From positions 1-64,000 of the forward strand of contig JAIWNF010000103.1 of the NCBI GenBank assembly GCA_025093555.1: a stretch of 64,000 bases of DNA, written 5' to 3'. Numbering within the stretch: the stretch's first letter is position 1; every line of letters begins with the position of its first letter. The notes beneath the pieces were generated by a model that did no database searches, was not told the DNA's origin, and saw only the letters and a list, made by a program, of their open reading frames with translations. Below, one piece after another: positions 45,303 through 57,470 of the stretch. The position numbers were made by a program, and so were the translations under genes. The stretch comes from Circinella umbellata. Its lineage: Eukaryota > Mucoromycota > Mucoromycetes > Mucorales > Lichtheimiaceae.

Positions 45303-47676
45303 TTAGTTGGAAACATCAAAGCGTTTTAATCGACCAAAACCAAAAATCAAAATGCTAGCGCATGCAAGTGCAGCTGCTGATCGAAACAACCAGATAGCAC
45401 CAAAATATTGATAAAGGTATCCCCCAATCTAAGAAAAGTCATAGTAGCATAAAAATTGTTAGATAAATAATTCATTTCTTACATAAAAATATATACACCC
45501 AACTTAAGCTATTTTTTATATCAATCATGAATACAACCGAAATGAAAAATTTACTCACCAAAGCACCCCCACCCGTACCTAGTCCAGTATGCAAGGCACC
45601 CAAAATCCCTTGCGCCATGGCCCGCTGTCTCGGTGGGAATAACGCATCCATTTCTTTGACAGCCGTTCCCCAAAAAATTCCAAATCCGATACCTATATCA
45701 TAAAAAATTACTTAAGTTGTTTATGATCACGGGTTCAAGATTTTTTGTTTTAGAGAAGTATATATTTATATCATGTTATTAATATACCATGAAGCGTTTG
45801 AAGCAAAAGTGCACTAATGTTTGTAGTCAATGTATCCGGTGGTAATATAGTATAAGCTAAACAGCGAACAATTATTGCAGCATGTGAAACAATGACAAGT
45901 CCAGTTGTTCCCAAACATTCCGTCATCTACCAAAAAAAAAAATCAGTATAAACCACTAGATCAGGGAATATTAAAATTTATAAGTCTATTCAATGCTTAT
46001 TCAATGCTTATTCGATACTCATATACGTACTTGTTTCGAAAAACAGAAACAGAAAAGTTCCGTAATACCGCCTAATGGTCCCGTCCATCCAATCCAACTT
46101 GTTGGCGTATGTAAGTCATGATTTAAAAACAAAAACAAAAAGTTGACGATCATGGATAGAACAATTCCAAATAATAGCGTTGTTATCAAAAAACAGAGAA
46201 CCCGTGGCGACTTGAATAATAGATAGGACAATGATTCGTCATGTTCTTCTTCAGAGTGGACCACAATATTTGATCCACCGGATGACGACTCACCATTATT
46301 ATTATTATTAGTTTCAAATACAAGAGCACCCATTGAGTCCTCCAACGATGTTTTCCGTGAGATAGCAGGGCTGGGATCCATACTGTCAGTATCCTCCACT
46401 TGTTCACTTGCTTCATCCCGTAAAGTATGAGCTGTTGAAAGTATTGAACGTCCACTTTTAGTTTTGGGAAGATTAAGCATCGTTGGTGTTGTTATCTCAT
46501 GAGTGATTTGACAGGCCCCATTGTTGTCATTGATATCAATAGCATTACTAGTGTAATGGGAGTGTGGGCTATTATTCTTATTATTATTAAATAAGGAAAT
46601 AGACTGGTAGCTTTTGTTGTTACATTTTGATGCTTTTTCTTTTTCTTGATAATGATTATAATTGTTGTTGTTTACAAGCAAAGTTTGTTTTGGATCGCAT
46701 CCTTCGATGGTTCGCATATAATCATTGTTAATTAAAGTAGACGGACAGAAACCGTGCATATTCTCATGGTCTTCTTGTCCCGAGCCACCGAATATTTCAC
46801 TTCTATTATTCGTAACGTTTGTCATAAGGGCACAGGTAATGAAAGAAATAGTGGAAACACCAAATACCCAAAATATTACATCAACATTGCCACTAATATC
46901 CATAAGCACTCCAACGATCAAGATAGTAAGCCCAGTCGAAACTGATCCCCACATGCGTTGCTCTCCTTTAAGATTTTAGGTGTATAAATAGTCCAAACAA
47001 AAACGCACCTCAATCAGTATTTTTATGTAAGTTTCTTGAAAGATAAAAAAAAAGTTATAATAAATCTGTATATTTATATACCATAAAGAATTTTGTTTGG
47101 ACCCAGGATTTTCATCACTGCACTATCCACCAAGGAAACATTAGGTAAAGCAAAAAAAGCAAATATGAGTGCAAGAGCAGAAGTAATCCATACAACGGTA
47201 GCATTATCGAGTGGCTGTTCTAGTAGTTCTTCTTTCAAAATTATATACTCGCTGTTGTTATTATTGTTGCCGTGTTGCTGATCATGATGGTAATAATAGT
47301 TTTCTGCTTCCTTAAGAAAAATTGGCGATTGTAATGATAGTATTGAGTTTATGTCGAAGTCAGTATCGTTTATGCTGTTTTTTTTATTTAATGTTGAAGA
47401 AACAATGTGCCCTAATAGCATTATTCCTATGACAGCAACACCACCTATGAAGCTTGTCATTGCCATAACAACACCATGAAGATTAGGGCGCTTGTCAACA
47501 AGACCAGTCCATAAAGGACAAGCAAAAGACTGGATAAATGGGGCAATCGCTAATACAAGACCAATTTGATTTGAAGAAAACCCCAGTGCATTATGATAGT
47601 AAAGCTGAAGATATGGTTGAGCTGCTGAAAGTAGCGCAAAAACCGTTATGTAAAGAAATTTACAAAGTGTATACAT
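45303..47676 (-). CDS. Major facilitator superfamily transporter (MFS_1_like type)
   Basis: Exons 47082-47676, 46031-46965, 45788-45926, 45559-45692 and 45303-45428; 642 residues. About 12 hydrophobic segments are seen. The N-terminal half has LSAAQPYLQLYYHNALG and WTGLVDKRPN (loop 2-3 motif). Two long polar inserts lie outside the membrane: about 60 residues between early helices and about 170 Asn/Ser-rich residues in the central loop. The C-terminal half has PRQRAMAQGILGALHTGLG and GALIGGYLYQYFG. The first-helix style matches the MFS_1_like/MFSD6 group. Substrate unknown. Confidence 0.87.
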
Positions 47677-48841
47677 TTATATATAAACAGTGAAAGAAGA
47701 AATGTGATGAGTAAAGGGAAAGAGGAAGTAAACAAAAACAGAAAAAAAAGAAGAAGTATCAGAATTATTTCTTTCTCTTTTTTTAATGTACATAAAGCGG
47801 TAATTAGTTAAAATGGTGCTCCGTAGATTACTGATAATGCATACGTACATGCTGACTGTAAATAAGTATATAACAATATGTAGTAGTATGTAAGTACAAA
47901 ATAACGACCGGGAAAAAGAAAAAGAAAGGCTAAACCCATCATGTACTTTTCTATATTTTGTGTTTTTTTAAAAAATAAAAATATTATCTTTTGAACCTCA
48001 TCTTATTGAACATAAGAGTAACAATAAGTAGCTAATACTATATACATATCGACCAAAAGTTTATATTATTAAATAAAAAGAATTTCGTCATAAAGGGAAG
48101 AAATTGGATTTGATCTAAAAGTTATATTTAGGCTCATCTAATAACACTATGGTTTACCCATTTAATTTGATATCTTTTTTTGAGAAATCACTATAATGGC
48201 TAACCTTGTTCATCAGATATACGCCCGACAACAACAACAATAGTAACGAGGTTATTATTATAATAGTAAAAGTTTTCTGTGTTAATAATCAGTTTGAGCG
48301 AAAAGGAAAATGTGAGAGTAAATTGACAGTTGAACTATCTTAGCAATTGTGAGTTTGATATTTCAAAAGCTTTTTTTTTACGATACAATTTTATATATCA
48401 GGAAACGACGTATTGCCGCCCAATATGCATGTAAAAATAAAAAAAAAAAAAACTTTCGTAAACAATTAAATGGCGTGCGGAAAATTCAGCATGCATCACA
48501 TTAATATAAAAAAAAATAGGAATAACACTAGCCCAATATTTGACAAATGTATTTTTTGAACCCATTATGCGTATAAAGCATAATCTTCTATTTCCACTAT
48601 AAATTCTCAAATTAAAAATATGAAAGTCCGGGAAAATTTTATAGCAAGCTTTATCGATATAAACAAACAAATGAATGGATTTAAGGATGGTTATACTTTT
48701 ACAATAAGAAAAAAAAAGAGAGAACGAGAGAAGAAGAAGGAATGTACAAGCTACTATTAGCCAAATTCCTTTGCTTCTTTTATTCAAAGGCTGATAAAGA
48801 AATCATCACTACCGCCAATGCTACTACTACTGGTGCTGCCT
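47677..48841. other. Intergenic region
   Basis: AT-rich promoter DNA of the transporter gene and downstream DNA of the next gene. A short open frame at 48398-48787 (-) is hydrophobic low-complexity and not supported. Confidence 0.5.
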
Positions 48842-50152
48842 CTAATTACTGGAAGCGATTCCTCCTTCTCCTATCCCTACAGCTTTTTCCACAACTTCAC
48901 GCATAAGATCAACCAAAGTACAACAAGATATTAATAAATGGGCTTCAATCAATTCGGTATCATTAAATAGCTCTACTGCAGTTTGATCGATAGCAAGTTT
49001 ACCCAATTGAATTAAGTAACCCATTCGATGACTGTCAAATTCGGCCATTAACTTCCAATTCCGTCTACGACGTTGTCCATCAGCTGGTATTTCTTCAATA
49101 GGTGCTATTTCACATGTCATATTATGTGATAGTAAACTAGGTCGTCTCCATCGTATCCAATAGCCTTCATAAGTAGTTTCATAGACAAACATCAAGTGTG
49201 ATTTGGTCTTGTTGATTATTTCATTTTCTTCTTTTCCACATTCGATTACGATATCCTTTTCAAATGCCCGTCGTCGCGTCTCAGCTATCTTGGATTCGCC
49301 TTCATCACCCTCTTGTTCTTTTTCGGCACCACGGTATAGAATATTCTGAAAGCCCCATGAATATGAATGCGGCTGAACTTTACGATATGCCACTGTTTTG
49401 CTTCCATAAGGATAAATATCATGCATTTGAGGCTTGTTGAGTGCATGTTTGCGGAGCTCGTATATTAGCATATTCTCTGGTATCCCTTTCTTCTTTTTTT
49501 TCTTATCCTTGGTGCTTTCTAGCGAATTGAACAGAAGCTGTTTACTACTGTCACGACTGCTAGTACTGGTGCTTGGACTAAGGTTGGTTAAACTAGATGT
49601 ATATGTATTTCGACGTAATGACATGTATGACAAGGGAGATACAAGTTCATCATTTACACTGGCTGCGGTTGTTGTCGTTGGAGCATGACTCAAAACGGAT
49701 GCTGTTACGAAAGTATCACTACTATTGTGGCTTTGACTGCTACTGTAGCTGCTACTGGTACCGATAGTTGTTGTGCTGTCATTTTTATTAATGTCTATCA
49801 CAGTATTCTTATTCGCTTCTACTTCCCCTTTTGGGATAGTTGCTGTCGCTGCTATCCCGTTGTTACTATGACGTAATAACTGTTGTTTTTGTTCATGTTC
49901 TTTTAGATTGTCTTGATTGTCATTAGTAGGACTGACAGGACTGACAGGACTGACAGGACGTTTATTATGACCAATAGAAAGTTGTATTACTGTTTCTATT
50001 GCTACGCCTGATTCTTCTGAAGGTTGTTCATCCTTTTCATGAGGTCGATCGTATACAATACCATCTTCATAAGCATTAGGTTTGTCATATATGGGAGAAT
50101 CTATTGTATTTGGTTTTTGAAATTGTTCATTGATTGAGCTGGTATCCGTCAT
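48842..50152 (-). CDS. Unknown 436-residue protein with conserved-looking C-terminal domain
   Basis: Single exon. The N-terminal half is disordered (Ser/Thr/Asn-rich, with a triple PVS repeat from a 10-bp-scale DNA repeat near 49932-49960). From about residue 225 a folded-looking domain begins (NMLIYELRKHAL, YSWGFQNILYRG, VYETTYEGYWIRWRRPSLL, NWKLMAEFDSHRMGYLIQLG) and ends with a helical EAHLLISCCTLVDLMREV. The RW-RPSLL and AEFDSHRMGYL elements recall tubby/LURP-one-like beta-barrel proteins of fungi, an inference only. A poly-Lys patch (KKKKKKG) precedes the domain. Confidence 0.8.
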   Translation of the reverse strand: MTDTSSINEQFQKPNTIDSPIYDKPNAYEDGIVYDRPHEKDEQPSEESGVAIETVIQLSIGHNKRPVSPVSPVSPTNDNQDNLKEHEQKQQLLRHSNNGIAATATIPKGEVEANKNTVIDINKNDSTTTIGTSSSYSSSQSHNSSDTFVTASVLSHAPTTTTAASVNDELVSPLSYMSLRRNTYTSSLTNLSPSTSTSSRDSSKQLLFNSLESTKDKKKKKKGIPENMLIYELRKHALNKPQMHDIYPYGSKTVAYRKVQPHSYSWGFQNILYRGAEKEQEGDEGESKIAETRRRAFEKDIVIECGKEENEIINKTKSHLMFVYETTYEGYWIRWRRPSLLSHNMTCEIAPIEEIPADGQRRRRNWKLMAEFDSHRMGYLIQLGKLAIDQTAVELFNDTELIEAHLLISCCTLVDLMREVVEKAVGIGEGGIASSN

Positions 50153-52275
50153 GATCGTGACAACAAAATAATAACTAGGTATATGTTTATGGAGAGGGGG
50201 AGAAAGAAAAAGGCTTATAAGGGAGTGGTGGAAGGGGAGAGAAAGGGGAAATCTTTTGGACGTTTATCCCTCGTTTTGCCCCTGCCACAGTTGTAGAGAA
50301 AGAGATCTAAGAGGGGTTTCCATGGTAGCACCAACACCATAGAAACCAAATAAGGATTGTTGCCCGACAACACCAAGAAAAATTTCGCGTGATCAGTTCC
50401 AAAAAATAAAGCTCTGCATTAATTATAACACCCCCAGCCGTTTCCCAAAAAAATGCGGGCACGTGATCTAACAAAATCAAGAATATATTGTAGCTATGCA
50501 TTGACAAATGAGATCAATTTTAGTGCTAACTTTTTTTTCTGTAACGAATTCAAATAAAAAAGTATAGGAGACTATTGAAAAATTAAAAAAGTTGATGAAG
50601 AATAAGAATAACAAATATGGTTATATGTATCGAGTGGACGGGAGCATAGTGCGTCACATTATATGTGTTCTGTTCATCCAAGTATCTGTTTATATCTATC
50701 CAAGTACGTATCGAACTGGAAAGATGTAAAAAATGGCTTAACAGTTTAAGATCAGTACATATATGAGATGTCACAATTTTTATGTTGATGAGACTCAATA
50801 ATTAAAATGTCAACTCATCATATCTTTCATTGTTTTGCTTAACCACAAAACACTGGCATATGTATTAAAATAATACTGTAGTTATTTTGAAAAAGAGAAT
50901 TGTAGATATGTAACATAATAATTGATACTTTTGCTGCCATATTTCTTATTGCTACTGTTTTTCTCTTAATAAAATATATGAAGAGCATAAGATAGTGGCA
51001 TAATATACATATTTGTCGATTATTAAGAGTATAACTTTTATTTATTATTCAATTAGTAGTAGCTCGCTGTATGGTCATTAACATTAAAAAATCACTGGCT
51101 TGTAAGAACGTTGACATGGTTATTACTTGTTTGATATCTATTTATATCACGAGAATTTGCACTTTTACATTCTATTTAATCATTCTTGGATTGATAAATC
51201 ATTTTCAATATAAGGGATCCTTTTATTTTCATTAATAACAAAACCATTCGTAAATTAAAACTAAAATAAAATAAAAAATAATCGCTTTAATTCTCACGAC
51301 TTACAACAAATTTCTACTGATACTTTTAACGAAATGTATGTATATATTGCTACGTATTATTAAGAAAAGTAACCAAGAGTATAATATGTTTCTTACCCAC
51401 CCCGTGACACTCGTCTCGTTTATTTTCAATAAGTTATCGTTGGGATCTACTCAGCTAGAAGATGTCGATGTCGATGTAGTTTTTTATTTTATTTTGTTGT
51501 CAAAAGTCCAATTCTGTTGTCAAGATGATTTTTTTAAAGATCCTAAGAATGATATAAACATTGTATAAAACAAAGTTGACTTTTTTTTTTAGTATCATGA
51601 TTTGACTCATAATAAAAAGATATAAATAGGATCGAATATAATCTTCATCATTTTCTTTTTACTCTCTCTCTCTTTTACGTATAATTAGCATCATACACTG
51701 TATACATCTTCGTATTTTTTTTTTGTTTTACATTTCTATCATCTCAGCCAATAAGTCATAAAACATTTGGTCTATCCTTCTTGTATCGAATTTCTACTGG
51801 TTCACCGATGAATTGTTTCTTTTCTCATCCAGGTTTTCTTCTGGTACTACTCGTGGGCTATCATGGCTTTTTTCGAGATGTCTTTTATGGCTAACAAGGT
51901 TATCCTGAATAAGATAAACGTTTTTCCTCTGCTATTTGATTTATTTTTTATGGTCAAGTGGGTTGTCAGTCTATATTTTAATAACTGTCACTACTGGTTA
52001 CAAGTGCCATTTATTACTTTTTCAACGATACATTGTTTAGAGTAAGTAATTGTTATGGTTTTTTTTTTTGCTAACAGATGATGATGGAAATTATATGTCA
52101 TATTCATATGCAGAAGACTAACTTTAAATACATCTTTTTTTTCTGATTCATCAGGGATGGGTCCTTTGGACCTGTTCCATTTTTTTTATACAGTACTAGA
52201 TCCTTAGAAAGACAACGCTCGATAACCAAAAGCATTTATGTTCCTTCTTTCTTCATTTTAAAATTTGTGAGCATG
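50153..52275. other. Intergenic region, about 2.1 kb
   Basis: AT-rich. Purine-rich promoter-like DNA lies at 50190-50260. Open frames at 51338-51568 and 51863-52045 are short and hydrophobic without support. Nothing else recognised. Confidence 0.45.
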
Positions 52276-52390
52276 TTGTCAGAAGCTTCGGCTGACGACC
52301 TCATGCGTTGTGGAACGCACCACCTCTGGGAGCAGGCCTAGGGACCAGTTAATTCTGTCCTTCGGGACTTCTGTACACTGGAGTAGCCTT
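52276..52390 (+). ncRNA. Candidate structured non-coding RNA
   Basis: A GC-rich island of about 115 nt in AT-rich intergenic DNA can form several perfect stems: GTCAG/CTGAC around a UUCG-containing loop (52278-52296), TGCGTT-GTGG-AACGCA (52304-52319), and GTCC-TTCG-GGAC (52357-52368) nested inside CCAGT/ACTGG (52345-52381). Two UUCG tetraloop contexts and nesting are unusual by chance. No known family (U snRNA, SRP, RNase P, tRNA) was recognised, and strand is assumed from the UUCG loops. A plain GC-rich insertion is the alternative. Confidence 0.4.
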
Positions 52391-52677
52391 ATGCTTAAAA
52401 ACATGTAAGTTAATTTCAGTTTTTGGGAGAAAAAAAATTAAAATAATTTCAGAAATTAACCCGCGCTTTTTTGAAAACTCCTGGGTAGGTACTTAATTGT
52501 AAGTTCGCTGCTTTTTTTAATATAAAAAGCATATAACAAGGGGTTTTTTCATTATTTCGTGTCTTAGCCCAAGTGAGACCTCCCCAACACAAATGCAGGT
52601 TTTTTTTATATAAAATTCCGGTCAAATACAGAAGAGAATTAAATCTCTTTTAATTAACAAACAATAATAATAGTATA
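52391..52677. other. Promoter region of WD-repeat gene
   Basis: AT-rich with T-runs. No specific site recognised. Confidence 0.4.
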
Positions 52678-54420
52678 ATGACAATTGTCGAGTCTGCTGA
52701 TATTACAAAGTAAGAGCTTTGTCAACTATTCTTTTTAAATTTTAAACATGGAATAATTTGAACGACTTAATATTCTCTTCTCCTTTTTTTGATCAGTAAC
52801 TCAACGACAAAGTTCGTCGTTATGAGCCCTCATATCCATGATCAGAGAGTTTCTATTCATCACTGGTAAAAGAAAAAGAAAAAGAAAAGCCTCTAAAGAT
52901 CTCGATGATATAACCAACTCGATTATTTTTACGGAACATACATACAAATGTAGGCAATTACGGGATTTGATTATGCAGCCAGATGATCCTCAGTTCAAAC
53001 ACGAATTAGTGGTACCCGTAGATCAAGACATATATAGAGTAAGTATTATAGTAAAAACATGGATCTGTGTAGACTTGTGAAGCTCAAGAAGTAGTTAAAT
53101 ATACAAAGAATTTATGCGTTTGTTGTTTGTTCTTTCATTTTTAGTATAATTATCAAACACATCAACAAAGATACCTTCTAAAGGGATTAGGATACCATCC
53201 CACTTGTATGGCTACGGGGTAAAAATTCTAAAACAAATAATAATTATGCGATCAAAACCTTTTTAAAAATTTAAAATTATTTTTTTTGTTTCTTTTAGTT
53301 GCGGTTACTGGGCAGCTGGTGGTCAACGTGGTGATTTAACTGTGAAAGACTTGAATTCTGATTATGAAGTGTAATTGCTATTTTTTTTTTACTGTTTGTA
53401 ATTATTGTTCAATACACTTACTTTTTATTGGTTTATATTCAAATTCGTTTGATAGGAGTATTACGACGTCGCCTAATAGTACAATCAACAATGGTTTATG
53501 TTTCTCTAATGTAAATAATGAAACGAGATTAATTGTTTCTAATAATGACGCAACTATTCGAATATTTTCCATCCCAAATTTACAATTACTTCAAACCATT
53601 CCGTTTAATGTAGCTGTTAATCATAGTATGTGCTATTGTTATATTGTTATGAATGGAAGCAGAAAAGAGATAAGCTGAGCGGTGTTTTTTCTTATCTATA
53701 ATATAGCATCTGTAAGTCCTGACGGGAAGAAAATGATCGTCGTTGGGGATGACAAAAAAGTCCATTTATTCGCTGTGACACCAGGAGGACGTTATGATAT
53801 GGTGGCAACCATGGGAGCTTCAAAAGATGCAAATTTTTCAGTGTCATGGACAGCAAATTCTGACAAATTTGCTGTAGCAAGTCAAGATGGGTCAGTTCAT
53901 GTTTGGGATATTAGACATCGGGATCCTCTTTATTGTTTTAACGGTGTTGGCAATGTAAGCATGAAAAATATATATTTTTATTGTTTCAAACTCATAATAC
54001 ATGACTTGATGAACTGATGTAAATGACGTATCACTGAACTATTACCATTAGTCATCGATTACAAAGGGGGCAGTAAGATGTGTAAAATTTACACAGTCAA
54101 GAGCTGTTGATTTGCTTGCTTACACTGAGGTAATAATGATGATATGGTGTAATAAGTAAAAACCATGAAAGCAAGCTAATAGGTACTTTTTTTTTTCGTG
54201 ATTGCTATAGCACGTTTCACATGTCCATATTGTTGATGCAAGATCGTTTGACACACAACAAACAATACGAGTAGGACCAGCAGGCCAAGATACACCAATA
54301 ACAGGCCTTGAGTTTTCACAGGATAGTCAAAAGATGTTTGTAGGTGTGGATAATGCAATTCTTGAATATGATATTGATACTCCAAGTAGGCGAAGATTTC
54401 CACAAGGAGCATTACTTTAA
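52678..54420 (+). CDS. WD-repeat protein (DUF2415-like)
   Basis: Nine exons: 52678-52709, 52797-52865, 52954-53038, 53145-53218, 53299-53370, 53456-53625, 53707-53954, 54052-54129 and 54211-54420; 345 residues. All introns keep phase; the join at 52865/52954 restores HHWQLRDLI, a typical start of this family. WD-type blades are visible as TSVSPDGKKMIVVGDD, WTANSDKFAVASQDG with VHVWDIR, and GLEFSQDSQKMFVGVD. These proteins are beta-propellers of poorly known cellular role in fungi. Probably cytosolic or nuclear scaffold. Confidence 0.85.
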
Positions 54421-56354
54421 TCTATTCAATAGTATGTTACCATCAATTAATGTATTAATGTATATTTGTAAATCCCCCTAAAGACTTTTTGGAGATATAT
54501 AAACACACTTGTTATCATACATTTATATCTACATATCAACCGTGTAATTTGTATAAGCACATAAAAGATTAGATGTTACCGTTATGATCGCTTTTTTCCG
54601 GTCCACATAATTATAATGCTGCCAACTTGCTTAACTTGTCTATGTTTCCATTCTTTCAAATAGTAAATTATTGAGATAATAGCTATTGATCAATTGAGTA
54701 CGTATTTAGTTAAATAGCTTTTGGATTGCTCAAAAGGCTTTTTAATAATAATATACTATCTTGAGGTTGCTGTTGATGCGTGGTACCGTTGTTGCTAATC
54801 GTTGAGTTTCTCGCACACTTACCTTCGAAGGTAAAAAAAAAAAGACCTAAGATTGCTTATTATTTTTTAACAACTACATTCAAATTATAACTCGACTATA
54901 GCTTGTATTTTTCAAATAAATAAGTGCCTTACAGGTTGTATATATTTTTTTACGGTACGTACGTACAGAGAATATCATCACTCGCTTAAATACAGTTTCT
55001 TTTTTTTTTTCATTATTGCGTTTACTACGTAAGCCTTTTTCAAAGATTGTAACAGTCAAATAAATGATTTGTCAAAAGGATTCTGTATGTTATTTATATT
55101 TTCTATGGCATCAAACTTTATAATGGTATGCTTGAGACAGATAATTATACACATGTGATCTATATACCTTTGTTAGTACCGATTTATTTTACGTTTTGTA
55201 CCCCCACCCCCAATATTTAGCTGTGATTTATTCTCTTTATCAAACTTTGCTCTATATTACAAATGGACTATTTTCAGCTTTTATTTTTGATCTTATCTCA
55301 ATAAATAAATAGTAAAAATATGTACTATACTCGAAACAGAGATTTCTTACCACACTTGTTCAGGTAATAACTGTATACCAATTTTTTAAATAATGTGCTT
55401 GATAATCATATACTAGATCCTTTCTGTTTTTTCCACAGTTTCCATCCCTATCAGAATTTCTCGTAATTAAATGCTTCCTAAATAAGCCGTGGCTGCTTTA
55501 AATCCAACTTAAATTTATCAATCCTGCTGTTCGGTTATTATTTGGCAGCGGTAATTCCCACCTCTTTAGACTTTTACATGTACGATTGAATTACTCGTCT
55601 TTGGTTGTTTTGAAATGCTTACTAACCCTTGTAATAACAACATATCGTTAATTTTTTAAATCTTTTTTTTTCTACAGTCATAATTACCATGCTTGCGCTT
55701 CTTCGAACAATAAAGACCGAAAAAGAAGTAGCAAGGACACATATAACAATAACCAATAGAATTACAATCCTATTTTTTTCCTTTCTTATTTTGTGACAAG
55801 AATTTCATTTTCTAATTGTATTGCTGAATGTTAATTTATTAAGTTCAGATCAATTCGTACGAAATTGACTACCTAAATCTGTGAGTTTTCAAAAGATCAA
55901 AAAGACAAAAATTCTGGAAAAGGTTGTCATTGTAGTATACATTTTAGACAGTGATATACTTAACTTGACAATCGTAAAGTGATTCATTAAAGGGTTTCTT
56001 TGTCTATATACAAAAAAGGCTATTAAAATAAACCGGGAAACGGGAATTTGGTTAGGTTAGCAAGCTTGAATTAATGCCGTCTCCATTATTGTTTTATACC
56101 ACATGTAAATTCAACACACCGCACACCCCATATACATGAGCACGCATAAACCAAGAATGAACAAAAGGTTTATGTTAAGTTAATTTTACTTGAAAATATT
56201 ATTTACTAATAATTAATTAAAAAGTATTATATACATTATATATACATTAATTGTTATTTTTCTGTTGTACATCATACTTTCATGGATGTTTAATATGTTA
56301 ATGTATTCTATAGTATGTTTTTGCTTTTGCTTTTTTTTTCTTCATATCAATTAA
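54421..56354. other. Intergenic region, about 1.9 kb
   Basis: AT-rich DNA between convergently arranged genes. No open frame or RNA gene recognised. Confidence 0.5.
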
Positions 56355-56890
56355 TCACAGTAAACAGCACATTTCTGCGCAGTCTTGAGCAGCACAACAA
56401 CAACAAAGTCCTGCCAAACTGTATTATATGTATATAATGTCTGTTAGTTTAATTTATTAACTACAGAGATCATCTTATCTTCAATAATTCTACATTACAG
56501 TGGTAGATATATTAATAATTTCCTTACCATGCTAAACAGGATTGGCCTGCACCACCGCCAACATTTGGTTGCTGTTGATAATAGCCCCCATTATTACTAT
56601 ACATTGGCTGCTGTGGTTGATAGTAACCTCCACCTTTGTTTTTGGTTTTGAAATTCATTATTCATAAAAAATATTGATCTCAGAAGGGGGAAAAATCAAT
56701 CGTAAGCAATGTTTAACAATTTACCTTGTTGTCCATAAGCACCACCCCCTCCACTGTAATTACCACTATAGCTTTGCTGATTGTAACCTTGTCCATAACC
56801 CTGACCATAGCCTTGACCATAGCTTTGTTGATTATAACCTTGATTGAAACCACCACTGTTATTATTATAAAAGTCTTTACTTGATCTCAT
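56355..56890 (-). CDS. CYSTM-type cysteine-rich membrane protein
   Basis: Exons 56725-56890, 56528-56633 and 56355-56418; 111 residues. The N-terminus is Gly/Tyr/Gln/Asn-rich with four SYGQGYGQGY-like repeats. The last exon encodes a Cys-dense tail (CLACLAGLCCCC then CAEMCCLL), matching the cysteine-rich transmembrane module found in small stress-tolerance proteins of fungi and plants, usually palmitoylated and membrane-anchored. The short exons keep phase. Confidence 0.8.
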
Positions 56891-57245
56891 TTTTTTTTGT
56901 AGTTTGTTTTAACACAAGGGATGTAAAAAAAAGAAGAACGATTTATAACAAGGGCTTTTGAATTTGCATCATTTTATAAGAAATTTTCAATGTATTGGAG
57001 TTTTTTTTAATTATTGTTTCGGTTATGTAATAATGGTAAAAAACCCTCGCTTGAACCCTCTTCAAGTTGTTTTCTTTTTTCTGTTGGTGCAACAAGTCAT
57101 ATTCTTTATCGGGAAAATGAATATTGGGACCCCTCTCGATCTTTCCTAGCCTGAGTGGCTGTCAACGAAAAAAGGTTCCGCGAAAGTTATGGGTGAGTGG
57201 AACAAAGAGTATGATGCGTCCCAAATAGAAAGAGCGAGAGCGACC

Positions 57246-57284
<39 letters not shown>

Positions 57285-57470
57285 AGAAAGCAGGCATACA
57301 GAAGGATTATTTAGTAGGACAATCGCTCTCATATTTTTTGTTTCCTTTTCTTTCTTTTTCTTTTTTTTTTTTTTTTGCTCTTTTTTTTCTCTTTTTTTTT
57401 TTTTACTTCCTCTTGGACTTTCTTTTTCTTTTTCTTTTATTTTTTTAAAATTTTGTATTGCAACATCATT
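56891..57470. other. Divergent promoter with (GA)n tract
   Basis: Promoter space between the CYSTM and velvet genes. It contains an uninterrupted (GA)n run (57249-57278) and long T-runs (57361-57376, 57389-57404) before the velvet start codon. Confidence 0.6.
57249..57278. repeat. (GA)n microsatellite
   Basis: About 15 uninterrupted AG/GA units in the divergent promoter. Confidence 0.9.

Noticed and set aside
48398..48787. 129-codon minus-strand frame
   Set aside because: Hydrophobic, Phe/Tyr-rich from AT-rich DNA; no motif, no promoter context.
52290..52319. Hammerhead ribozyme (CTGACGA string)
   Set aside because: The CUGANGA core is present but the GAAA core and stem II pairing are missing.
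52838..53080. 80-codon frame starting MIREFLF in the WD-repeat gene
   Set aside because: Its first half is intronic; phase and family motif support the splice 52865/52954 instead.
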